Assembly: GCA_040902765.1 (NCBI GenBank)
Contig: JBBDWO010000020.1
Location: 4,363 to 68,362, forward strand
Direction of reading: 5' to 3'
Length of the DNA: 64,000 nucleotides
Source of the DNA: Acidimicrobiia bacterium
GTDB taxonomy: Bacteria; Actinomycetota; Acidimicrobiia; Spongiisociales; UBA11373
How positions within the stretch are numbered: the first letter of the stretch is position 1; the number at the start of each line of letters is the position of its first letter. Shown one piece after another: positions 17,713 through 25,761 of this stretch. The position numbers and the translations under genes were made by a program. The notes under the pieces are model-generated. The model was not told the origin of the DNA. It worked only from the letters and a program-made list of their open reading frames with translations, and did no database searches.

Positions 17713-18370
17713 GTACGTGCCTCACCTCGCCCGAGTCGAGCACCACGGTCCCTTCTGGTGTATCGACGATGAGGCCGCCGCGGTCGTCCACACCAACGGC
17801 ACGGCCCGAGCCGTTCGGATCCCAGGTGATCTCGGTGCCGAGCGTGGTGCACCGCTCCTCGTACTCGTCACGGCCCCAGTCGTCCGGGCCGCGATCCAGC
17901 CGGGCAACGGCCTCGAGCGCCCACCGCACGGCAAAGGAGCGCGACGCATCATCCCCCGGATCTTCCGAGAAGAGCGCCGCCGCCCCTTCCATCGGGGACG
18001 GCCAGTAGAGGTTGACCCCCATGCCGATCACCACGAGGTCACCGTCTGACTCGACGAGGAGGCCACCGACCTTCGAACCACCCCGCACCAGATCGTTGGG
18101 CCACTTGAGTCTCACCTCGAACGTCGCTGCGGCGGCGAGGCCGGCGACGAGGGGCACGACCGCCAAAGACTCGGCCGGCCACGGCAGCCTCACGGCCAGC
18201 GACGTGGCGACCGCCCGGTCGGCATGGACCCAGGTACGCCCGGTCCGCCCCCGGCCGCCCGTCTGGCGAGCGGCGGTCACCAGGAGCGGCGCCTCGCCGA
18301 CCCTGGCCCGCGCCTCATCCATCGTGGAGGCGGTTTCCTCCAGGTGGACGACGTCGAGGGGTGTAGCCAT
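17702..18370 (-). CDS. birA: Biotin--[acyl-CoA-carboxylase] ligase
   Basis: A 222-residue monofunctional BirA without the N-terminal DNA-binding domain. It forms biotinyl-AMP and biotinylates the carrier lysine of acyl-CoA carboxylase. Landmarks are STMDEARA, ARQTGGRGRTGRTW (biotinyl-AMP loop), LKWPNDL and KVGGLLVE, followed by a small C-terminal SH3-like barrel. It is divergent from the carboxylase genes by 65 bp, and its obvious substrate is the BCCP domain at the end of 19988-21742. The final residues RSS and the stop are heptamer-derived. Confidence 0.93.
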   Translation of the reverse strand: MATPLDVVHLEETASTMDEARARVGEAPLLVTAARQTGGRGRTGRTWVHADRAVATSLAVRLPWPAESLAVVPLVAGLAAAATFEVRLKWPNDLVRGGSKVGGLLVESDGDLVVIGMGVNLYWPSPMEGAAALFSEDPGDDASRSFAVRWALEAVARLDRGPDDWGRDEYEERCTTLGTEITWDPNGSGRAVGVDDRGGLIVDTPEGTVVLDSGEVRHVRSS

Positions 18371-18435
18371 ATGCGCGGTGATGGGAGTCGAACCTCAGAG
18401 CGACCATACTCATCCACCGAACCAGCAGGGAGCGC

Positions 18436-19986
18436 ATGAGCACCTCCGACCGCATCGAACGGCTACGCCAGATCCGCGAGGAAGCGGCCCACGCCGGGAG
18501 TGCCCGCGCCGTAGCCAAGCAGCACGAGTCCGGGAAGCTCACCGCCCGGGAGCGCATCGACCTGCTCCTGGACAAGGACTCGTTTGTCGAGATCGACAAG
18601 TTCGTACGTCACCGCGCCACCGCCTTCGGCATCGGAGAGACCCGCCCGCCGGGAGACGCCGTCGTCACCGGCTGGGGCACCGTCGACGGGCGCACCGTGT
18701 TCGTGTTCGCCGAGGACTTCACCGTCTTCGGTGGCTCACTGGGCGAGGCGGTGAGCGAGAAGATCTGCAAGCTCATGGATCTCGCCATGGACACCGGCGC
18801 ACCGATCATCGGGCTCAAGGACTCCGGCGGCGCCCGCATCCAGGAGGGCGTCATGGCACTGGACGCCTACGGGAAGATCTTCAGGCGCAACGTCGCCGCC
18901 TCCGGCGTCATCCCGCAGATCTCGGTGATCATGGGTCCCTGCGCCGGCGGCGCCGTGTACTCCCCCGCCATCACCGACTTCGTGTTCCAGGTGGAAGGGA
19001 CCGCCCACCTGTTCATCACGGGCCCGGACGTCATCAAGGCGGTCACCGGCGAGGACGTCACCTTCGACACCCTCGGCGGCACCCAGCCGCACAGCACCGT
19101 GTCCGGGGTCACCCACTTCGTCACCGACGACGGCGAGCAGGCGCTGGAGGAGGTCCGATACCTGCTGTCGTTCCTCCCACAGAACAACCTGGAGGCTCCC
19201 CCCTTCTTCGCTCCCTCCGATCCCGCCGATCGCATGGACGACGAGTTGACCGCCATCGTCCCCGACTCGCCGAATCAGCCGTACGACATGAAGCGCCTCG
19301 TCGAACTGGTGGTCGACAACGGCGAGTTCTATGAGGTCCAGGAACACTTCGCCCCCAACCTGCTCATCGGATTCGCCCGCCTCGACGGATACAGCGTCGG
19401 GATCGTCGCCAACAACCCGGCGGCCCTCGCCGGTACCCTCGACATCGACGCCTCGGTAAAGGGGGCGCGGTTCGTTCGGTTCTGCGACGCCTTCAACATT
19501 CCCATCGTCACCTTCGTCGACGTGCCCGGCTTCCTCCCCGGCGTCGATCAGGAGCACGGAGGGATCATCCGTCACGGCGCCAAGCTGCTCTACGCCTACT
19601 GCGAGGCCACGGTGCCGCGAGTGACCGTGGTCACCCGCAAGGCCTACGGCGGGGCATACCTCGTCATGAACTCGCGGGCGGTCGGCGCCGACATCGCCCT
19701 CGCCTGGCCGACCGCCGAGATCGCGGTCATGGGCGCCCAGGGAGCGGTGAATGTGATCCACCGGCGGGCGATCGCCGACGCCGAGGACGCGGACGCCAGG
19801 CGGGCCGAGCTCATCGCCGAATACGAGGGTGCCTTTTCCAATCCCTATGTGAGCGCCGAACGCGGGCTCATCGACGAGGTGATAGAGCCACGGGAGACCC
19901 GGCCGCGGCTCATCAGGGCGCTCGACATGCTGCGTACCAAGCGCACGTCGCTGCCTCCGAAGAAGCACGGGAACATCCCTCTCTAG
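18436..19986 (+). CDS. pccB: Acyl-CoA (propionyl-CoA) carboxylase beta subunit
   Basis: A 516-residue carboxyltransferase subunit that moves CO2 from carboxybiotin to propionyl-CoA (or acetyl-CoA). Landmarks are ARERIDLLLD, GGSLGEAVSEKI, LKDSGGARIQEGV, GPCAGGAVYSPA and, in the C-terminal half, VPGFLPGVDQEHGGIIRHGAKLL in outline and KAYGGAYLVM. GGGAGCGC precedes the ATG. The alpha subunit starts 2 bp after the stop. With the mutase, adenosyltransferase and BirA in the window, propionyl-CoA carboxylase is the favoured assignment. Confidence 0.92.
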   Translation: MSTSDRIERLRQIREEAAHAGSARAVAKQHESGKLTARERIDLLLDKDSFVEIDKFVRHRATAFGIGETRPPGDAVVTGWGTVDGRTVFVFAEDFTVFGGSLGEAVSEKICKLMDLAMDTGAPIIGLKDSGGARIQEGVMALDAYGKIFRRNVAASGVIPQISVIMGPCAGGAVYSPAITDFVFQVEGTAHLFITGPDVIKAVTGEDVTFDTLGGTQPHSTVSGVTHFVTDDGEQALEEVRYLLSFLPQNNLEAPPFFAPSDPADRMDDELTAIVPDSPNQPYDMKRLVELVVDNGEFYEVQEHFAPNLLIGFARLDGYSVGIVANNPAALAGTLDIDASVKGARFVRFCDAFNIPIVTFVDVPGFLPGVDQEHGGIIRHGAKLLYAYCEATVPRVTVVTRKAYGGAYLVMNSRAVGADIALAWPTAEIAVMGAQGAVNVIHRRAIADAEDADARRAELIAEYEGAFSNPYVSAERGLIDEVIEPRETRPRLIRALDMLRTKRTSLPPKKHGNIPL

Positions 19987-19987
19987 G

Positions 19988-21742
19988 ATGCCCGGAATGC
20001 ACTCCGTGCTGGTCGCCAACCGCGGCGAGATCGCCGTCCGCGTCATCCGCGGCATACGAGAGATGGGCTTGCGGGCCGTCGCCGTCTACTCGGAACTCGA
20101 CCGCGATGCCCTCCACACCCGGATCGCCGACGAAGCGTGGAATGTGGGTCCCGCCCCGGCCGCCGAGTCCTACCTGGACATCAACGCCATCCTCCGGGCC
20201 GCCGCCGAGGCCAAGGTGGATGCGATCCACCCCGGATACGGGTTCCTCGCCGAAAACGCCGAGTTCGCCCGAAGGGTGATCAAGGCCGGGATCACCTGGA
20301 TCGGGCCGCCCCCGGACGCCATCACCGCCATGGGCGACAAGATCTCATCTCGGAAGGTGGCCGAACAGGCCGGGGTCTCCGGGGTGCCGGGAACGATGGA
20401 GGCGCTGACCACCGCCGAGGACGTCGAGCGGGTCGCCGAGGAGTTCGGCTATCCGATCGCGATCAAGGCGGCCCACGGCGGAGGTGGCAAGGGCCTGCGG
20501 GTGGTCCGAGAACGCTCGGAGGTCGCCGAGGCGTTCGAGGCGGCGTCACGGGAGGCGGATGCCTACTTCAAGAACCCCGAGGTCTACGTTGAGAAGTACC
20601 TCGAGCATCCCCGCCACGTCGAGGCGCAGATCATCTTCGACCAGCACGGCAACGGATTCTTCCTCGGTGAGCGCGACTGCTCCCTGCAGCGCCGACACCA
20701 GAAACTCATCGAGGAGACCCCCTCCCCGGTGATGAGCGACAAGCAGCGCAAGGCGATGGGCAAGGCCGCACTCGCCATCGCCCGCGCCGCCGGTTACGTC
20801 AATGCCGGCACCGTCGAGTTCCTGGTCGACCGGTCCGGAGACTTCTACTTCCTCGAGATGAACACGAGGCTCCAGGTGGAACACACCGTGACCGAGATGG
20901 TCACCGGCATCGACCTGGTCCGCGAGCAGCTACGGGTCGCCATGGGTGAGAAGCTCGATCTGGTGGTCGAGCCCCGGGGCCACGCCATCGAGTTCCGGGT
21001 CAACGCCGAGGATCCGGCGACCGGGTTCCTGCCGTCCCCGGGCACCATCGTCGAATACCAGGAGCCGGGCGGGTTCGGGGTGCGCGTCGACAGCGGGTAC
21101 GGTCCCTCGTCGACGGTGAGCCAGTACTACGACAATCTGGTTGCCAAGCTGGTCGTCTGGGGCCGGGACCGCTCGGAGGCGATCGAACGCTCGCGCCGGG
21201 CGCTCGGCGAGTTCAAGGTGACCGGCATCGCCACCACCATCCCGTTCCACCTGCTGGCCCTCGACGATGCCTCCTTCATCGCCGGCACCCACCACACGCG
21301 TACTGTCGAGGAGGACATGGACCTGTCGGGTCTCACCCATCCGGCGGCCTCGGTGCTGCCGAGCGACGAGGAGATGGCCGAACGGGAGATGACCGTCGAG
21401 GTGGGCGGACGCAAGTTCGTCGTCCGTCTGTGGTCACCCGAGATCCCGGTCGCCGGCGTCGCCGGACGCCGCCAGACGCCGCGGCGTCGCCCCCCAAAGC
21501 TCACTCCGGCTCGCTCCTCCGCCGGAGGCGAAGGCACCGTCACTGCCCCGATGCAGGGGACCATCGTCAAGGTGTATCGCAAGGCCGGAGATCGGGTCAC
21601 GGCCGGGGAACCGCTGATCATCCTCGAAGCGATGAAGATGGAGAACGAGGTCAGGTCGCCGCTCGATGGCGAGATCGTCGATCTCAGGGTGCAGCCCGGC
21701 GACCGGGTCTCGGCGGGCGCGGTGCTTGCAATCGTGAAGTAG
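19988..21742 (+). CDS. pccA: Acyl-CoA carboxylase alpha subunit (biotin carboxylase + BCCP)
   Basis: A 584-residue protein. Biotin carboxylase domain, residues about 4-450: VLVANRGEIAVRVIR, AIHPGYGFLAEN, the KAAHGGGGKG ATP-grasp loop and EMNTRLQVEHTVTE. A linker of low conservation follows (450-510). The biotin carrier domain has LEAMKMENEV, with Lys550 as the biotinylation site, 34 residues from the end. It carboxylates biotin with ATP and bicarbonate and works with the PccB-like subunit immediately upstream. The length matches actinobacterial AccA/PccA proteins. The heptamer hairpin 21757-21817 follows the stop. Confidence 0.93.
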   Translation: MPGMHSVLVANRGEIAVRVIRGIREMGLRAVAVYSELDRDALHTRIADEAWNVGPAPAAESYLDINAILRAAAEAKVDAIHPGYGFLAENAEFARRVIKAGITWIGPPPDAITAMGDKISSRKVAEQAGVSGVPGTMEALTTAEDVERVAEEFGYPIAIKAAHGGGGKGLRVVRERSEVAEAFEAASREADAYFKNPEVYVEKYLEHPRHVEAQIIFDQHGNGFFLGERDCSLQRRHQKLIEETPSPVMSDKQRKAMGKAALAIARAAGYVNAGTVEFLVDRSGDFYFLEMNTRLQVEHTVTEMVTGIDLVREQLRVAMGEKLDLVVEPRGHAIEFRVNAEDPATGFLPSPGTIVEYQEPGGFGVRVDSGYGPSSTVSQYYDNLVAKLVVWGRDRSEAIERSRRALGEFKVTGIATTIPFHLLALDDASFIAGTHHTRTVEEDMDLSGLTHPAASVLPSDEEMAEREMTVEVGGRKFVVRLWSPEIPVAGVAGRRQTPRRRPPKLTPARSSAGGEGTVTAPMQGTIVKVYRKAGDRVTAGEPLIILEAMKMENEVRSPLDGEIVDLRVQPGDRVSAGAVLAIVK

Positions 21743-21756
21743 CGGCTCCAGACGAG

Positions 21757-21817
21757 ACGCTTAACGCTCAACGCTCAACGCAGGAGCGTCTTGCGTTGAG
21801 CGTTAAGCGTTAAGCGT
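21757..21817. terminator. Hairpin built from AACGCTC heptamers
   Basis: A 26-bp stem with one mismatch (21757-21782 with 21792-21817) and a 9-base loop, made of GACGCTT/AACGCTC heptamers on the left and their complements on the right. It lies between the convergent ends of the carboxylase and EamA genes and abuts the EamA stop at 21818. The left arm is identical over 26 bases to 28813-28838. Confidence 0.8.
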
Positions 21818-22654
21818 TCAAGCCACCACTATCAATACCAGGGCTACGGCGGCGAGCGCCATCCCGACCGCTTGTGTTCGATCGACACGCTCGTGGAGCA
21901 CCAGTCGGGCGAGGCCCACGGTGGCCGCCGGGTACATGGACATGATCACCGACACCAGGGCAAGCAGCTCGAGACGAACCGCCACCAGGAACATCATGTT
22001 GGCCAGCAGGTCGAGCACGCCGGCAGAGACCGTCAGGCTTCCCGAGCGCCCGGTGGCGATCAGGGGGCGGCCCCGTGACAGCGCGACGGTGACCATGAGG
22101 AGGAGCGCAGCACCTCGGGCCGACGCCAGCGGCCACATGCCGGAGTCGGCGGCGCTGCGCGACAGGAAGATCCCGAAGAACCCGAACAGCGTCCCCGAGG
22201 TGAGTCCGAGCAGCACGGCCCGCATCGGCGTGTCGGCGGCGCGAGTGGCGCGGTTGCCGGCTCCGATGAGAACCACTGCCGGAAGGGCCAGCCCGACACC
22301 GATCCAGGCGAGCAGCGACGGACGCTCCCCCACCATCACGCCGAAGACGACCGGGGCCAGGGCACCCATCACGGCGGCGACCGGCGCCGCCACCGCCATC
22401 CGCGTCGTGGCGAGGGCGTGGTAGTAGACGACCAGCCCCAGGGACCCGCAGATACCCGCCAGGGCACCCCACACGAGGTCGGCCGGTGTCGCCGATCCGC
22501 CGACGAACAACAGCGCCAGAGCAACTCCGGCGAGGCCGATGACGTTGACGCCAACCGTGACGGTGATCGCCGGGGCCCGACGGGTGGCCAGCCCACCGAG
22601 GAAGTCGGCGACCCCAAAGGTCAGCGAGGAGAGGGCGGCGAGGAGGAGGGGCAT
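21818..22654 (-). CDS. EamA/DMT-family transporter
   Basis: A 278-residue protein with ten hydrophobic segments arranged as two five-helix EamA repeats (about 1-135 and 145-278). The opening LLLAALSSLTFGVADFLGG and the second-repeat start LLGLTSGTLFGFFGIFLSR resemble each other, as expected. It is an inner-membrane drug/metabolite-type exporter; the substrate cannot be inferred. Transcription faces the carboxylase operon, with a shared heptamer hairpin between the stops. A heptamer array begins 6 bp upstream of its ATG. Confidence 0.85.
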   Translation of the reverse strand: MPLLLAALSSLTFGVADFLGGLATRRAPAITVTVGVNVIGLAGVALALLFVGGSATPADLVWGALAGICGSLGLVVYYHALATTRMAVAAPVAAVMGALAPVVFGVMVGERPSLLAWIGVGLALPAVVLIGAGNRATRAADTPMRAVLLGLTSGTLFGFFGIFLSRSAADSGMWPLASARGAALLLMVTVALSRGRPLIATGRSGSLTVSAGVLDLLANMMFLVAVRLELLALVSVIMSMYPAATVGLARLVLHERVDRTQAVGMALAAVALVLIVVA

Positions 22655-22659
22655 AGGTC

Positions 22660-22729
22660 AGTTACCCGTTACCCGGTGCCCGGTGCCCGGTGCCCGTCCG
22701 AGGTCCTGGAGCCTGGGGCCTGGGGCCTC
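22660..22729. repeat. Heptamer tandem array, two unit types (10 units)
   Basis: Ten uninterrupted 7-mers drift from AGTTACC/CGTTACC through CGGTGCC x3 to GAGCCTG, GGGCCTG, GGGCCTC. The array fills the space between the EamA start and the stop codon of the LpdA-like gene (22728-22730), which it partly encodes. GAGCCTGGGGCCTC also occurs at 30972-30985 at the end of pepA. Confidence 0.85.
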
Positions 22730-24098
22730 AGTCCGCCGCATCGGCGAGGCTCTCGGTGAGCGACGGGTGGACCATCAGCGTTTCCACCAGCACGTCCACC
22801 CGAATACCCGCCTGGACGGCGAGGGCGAGGATGCCGATCAACTCGGATGCGTGATGACCCACGATGGTCCCGCCGAGGATGACGTGGGTGGCGGGGTCGG
22901 ACACTACTTTGGCGAAGCCGGTCGGGTTGCCTTGTATCAGCGCCCGGGGGTTGGCGGCAAAGGGCACCTTGGTGATGCGCACCTTGCGCCCTTCGGCGCG
23001 CGCATCGACCTCCTTGAGACCGACGGAGGCGATCTCGGGTTCGCTGAAGATCGCCTCTGACACCTTCGAGTAGTCGAGCGGCTTGGTCTGGTCGCCCATC
23101 AGATGCCCGGCGATCTTGCGACCCTGCATCGTCGCCACCGATGACAGCGGCATCTGGCCGGTGACGTCCCCGGCGGCGTAGATGTGGGGAACGCTGGTCC
23201 GCTGATACTCGTCGACGACGACGACGAAACCTCGCCCGTCGACCTCGATGCCGGCGGTGTCGAGACCCAGCCGTTCGGTATTGGCCTCCGATCCCACCGC
23301 CAGCAGCACGTGGCTGCCGACGACCCGGCGCCCGTCCTCGGCGGTGACCACGACCCCGTCGTCGGTACGGCGGGCCGAGTCGGCGCGCGCTCCCTTGAGC
23401 AGGACGACGCCGCGGTCGAGGAAGTCCTCCTCGAGCGCCGCGGCGACCTCGGGGTCCCGGTGCGGGAGCACATGGTGACGGCTCACCAGCAGGGTCACCT
23501 GCGAGCCCATGCTGGCGAAGATGTGGACGAATTCGACCCCGGTCACCCCGGATCCGATGATCACCATGTGCTCCGGTACTTCGTCGAGGTGATAGGCGTG
23601 CCGGGTGGTGAGGATCCGCTCGCCATCGACCTCTGCCCAGTCGGGGACCCGCGGGCGGGATCCCGTGGAAACGAGGGCGAAGTCGAACTCGACGGCCTCC
23701 TCGCCGTCCTCAAGAGCAACGGCCAGGTCATGCGCGCCGGTAAACCGGCCGTAGCCGCGGAGGATCCGCACTTCCTGGGCCTCGAGCAGATCGGTGGTCG
23801 ACGCCGACAGGCGATCGGACAGGGCATCCGCCCTGGTCGACATGGCCTTCATGTCCACCTCCGGATCGCCCACCCCGCCGATACCGAGCCGCACCGCGGA
23901 GCGCAGCGAGTCGAGACGCATCGACGACGCCACCATCGCCTTCGAGGGGATGCAGTCCCACAGATGGGCGGCACCACCGACGACCGATGCCTCGACTACG
24001 GTCACCTCGGCCCCCCGAGCCGCGGCGATGGTGGCCGCGCTCACGCCCGCCGGACCACCGCCGACGACGACGAACCGCGGTCCCGGAGGGTCACTCAT
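22728..24098 (-). CDS. LpdA-like FAD pyridine nucleotide-disulfide oxidoreductase
   Basis: A 456-residue flavoprotein of the dihydrolipoamide-dehydrogenase fold: FAD site [13 protein letters not shown] at the N-terminus, NAD(P) site [13 protein letters not shown], second FAD motif YAAGDVTG and a C-terminal dimerisation domain. The redox motif is [10 protein letters not shown]: only one cysteine of the usual C-x4-C pair remains. That pattern is known in mycobacterial LpdA (NAD(P)H:quinone reductase, recalled), so quinone or related reduction is more likely than lipoamide oxidation. It starts in the stop of the mutase gene (ATGA) and is therefore co-translated with it. Confidence 0.82.
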   Translation of the reverse strand: MSDPPGPRFVVVGGGPAGVSAATIAAARGAEVTVVEASVVGGAAHLWDCIPSKAMVASSMRLDSLRSAVRLGIGGVGDPEVDMKAMSTRADALSDRLSASTTDLLEAQEVRILRGYGRFTGAHDLAVALEDGEEAVEFDFALVSTGSRPRVPDWAEVDGERILTTRHAYHLDEVPEHMVIIGSGVTGVEFVHIFASMGSQVTLLVSRHHVLPHRDPEVAAALEEDFLDRGVVLLKGARADSARRTDDGVVVTAEDGRRVVGSHVLLAVGSEANTERLGLDTAGIEVDGRGFVVVVDEYQRTSVPHIYAAGDVTGQMPLSSVATMQGRKIAGHLMGDQTKPLDYSKVSEAIFSEPEIASVGLKEVDARAEGRKVRITKVPFAANPRALIQGNPTGFAKVVSDPATHVILGGTIVGHHASELIGILALAVQAGIRVDVLVETLMVHPSLTESLADAAD

Positions 24099-25684
24099 TC
24101 GCCGGGACGGTAGCGCCCGAAGACACCTTCGAGAACGCCCGAGACCTCCCCCACCGTCGCACCGAGGGCCAGCGCCTGCTTCATCGGATAGAGCAGATTC
24201 GCGGTACCACCCGCAGCCGCCTCGACCTCGGCGAGGGTCGCGTCGAGGGCGGTCCCGTCGCGTGCCGCCCGCCACGACGCCAGTCGCTCCGCCTGTCGAG
24301 CCTCCGACTCCGGGTCCATCCCCAGCGTCTCCGGAATGGCGGCGCCTTCGGAGACGAACCGGTTGACCCCGACGACCACGGTCTCCCCCGACTCGACGCG
24401 ACGGGCATGGGCGTAGGCGGAATCCTCGATCATCCCCTGCACGACACCCGCCTCGATCGCCGCCACCGCACCACCGGCGTCGGCGACGGCGCCCATCACC
24501 CGCCGCGCCGCTGCCTCCACCGCATCGGTGAGCGACTCGACGAAATAGGACCCGGCGAGAGGATCTGCCGTGTCGGCCACTCCCGACTCGTGAGCGAGGA
24601 TCTGCTGGGTGCGCAGGGCGATCAGCGCCGAGTCATCGGTGGGGAGGCCGAGCGCCTCGTCGAAGGCGTTGGTGTGCAGCGACTGGGTGCCACCGAGCAC
24701 GGCGCCGAGCGCCTGGATGGTGGTGCGCACGATGTTGTTCTCCGGCTGCTGCGCGGTGAGCGTGCTGCCCGCGGTCTGAGTGTGGAAGCGCATCTTGAGG
24801 GAGTCGTCGCGCTGCGCACCGAGGCGGCGCATCTCATGAGCCCAGATGCGACGGGCCGCCCGGTACTTCGCCACCTCCTCGAACAGGTGGTTGTGGCCAT
24901 TCCAGAAGAACGACAGCCGCGGGGCGAAGTCGTCGATGTCGAGGCCGGCGTCGATGGCGGCCTCGACGTACGCCAGGCCGTTCGACAGGGTGAGGCCGAC
25001 CTCCTGGGCGGCGGTGGCCCCCGCCTCTCGGATGTGATAGCCGCTGATCGAGATCGTGTTCCACGCCGGGAGCTCGGCGGCGCAGTAGGAGAACACGTCG
25101 GTCACCAGGCGCATCGACGGCGACGGTGGGTAGATGTAGGTGCCGCGCGCCGCGTACTCCTTGAGGATGTCGTTCTGAAGGGTCCCGCGGATCGCATCTG
25201 GAGCGACCCCTTGCTCCTCGGCGACCAGCTGGTAGAGGAGCAGGAGGATGCCGGCGGTGGCATTGATCGTCATCGAGGTGGACACCTCTCCCAGAGGTAT
25301 GTCGGCGAAGAGCCGGCGCATGTCCTCCAGGGAGTCGATGGCCACCCCCACCCTGCCGACCTCTCCCGCCGCCGGCGGAGCGTCAGAGTCGAGGCCCATC
25401 TGGGTGGGGAGGTCGAACGCCACCGACAGCCCTGTCTGGCCGGCATCGAGCAGAGCCCGGAAGCGCTCGTTGGTTGCCTCGGCGGTGCCGAATCCGGCGT
25501 ACTGGCGCATCGTCCACGCCCGACCCCGATACATCGTGGGGTAGGGGCCACGGGTGAACGGGAAGGCGCCGGGCGCTCCGAGCGCCTCCTCGGCGTCCCA
25601 TCCCCCGAGGTCTGCCGGTCCGTAGACGGGGTCGATCGGGATGCCGCTCGACGTCTGACGTTCCGGTCCGGAATCCTGGGCCAT
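24095..25684 (-). CDS. Methylmalonyl-CoA mutase, large (substrate-binding) subunit
   Basis: A 529-residue mutase TIM-barrel domain without the C-terminal B12-binding domain. [19 protein letters not shown] near the N-terminus binds CoA and substrate. Tyr62 (in RQYAGF) and Arg180 (in KEYAARGTY) sit where methylmalonyl-CoA mutases keep the Tyr/Arg pair that grips the substrate carboxylate, so (R)-methylmalonyl-CoA to succinyl-CoA is the likely reaction. [13 protein letters not shown] and FHTQTAG are conserved. The B12-binding small subunit must be outside the window. It is divergent from the PBP gene across 77 bp and coupled to the LpdA-like gene. Confidence 0.88.
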   Translation of the reverse strand: MAQDSGPERQTSSGIPIDPVYGPADLGGWDAEEALGAPGAFPFTRGPYPTMYRGRAWTMRQYAGFGTAEATNERFRALLDAGQTGLSVAFDLPTQMGLDSDAPPAAGEVGRVGVAIDSLEDMRRLFADIPLGEVSTSMTINATAGILLLLYQLVAEEQGVAPDAIRGTLQNDILKEYAARGTYIYPPSPSMRLVTDVFSYCAAELPAWNTISISGYHIREAGATAAQEVGLTLSNGLAYVEAAIDAGLDIDDFAPRLSFFWNGHNHLFEEVAKYRAARRIWAHEMRRLGAQRDDSLKMRFHTQTAGSTLTAQQPENNIVRTTIQALGAVLGGTQSLHTNAFDEALGLPTDDSALIALRTQQILAHESGVADTADPLAGSYFVESLTDAVEAAARRVMGAVADAGGAVAAIEAGVVQGMIEDSAYAHARRVESGETVVVGVNRFVSEGAAIPETLGMDPESEARQAERLASWRAARDGTALDATLAEVEAAAGGTANLLYPMKQALALGATVGEVSGVLEGVFGRYRPGE

Positions 25685-25761
25685 GGGTACACTCCGTAGT
25701 CGGCCGGGATGCTACCCGGGAACCCCTGCCCCACCCTGCGACGTCTCCCCCGGGGCACCCC

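Noticed and set aside
18383-18394. GGGAGTCGAACC, resembling the complement of a tRNA T-arm
   Set aside because: The flanking bases do not form a 5-bp T stem, and no acceptor, D or anticodon arm can be found within 80 bp; it is also upstream of a clear pccB start.
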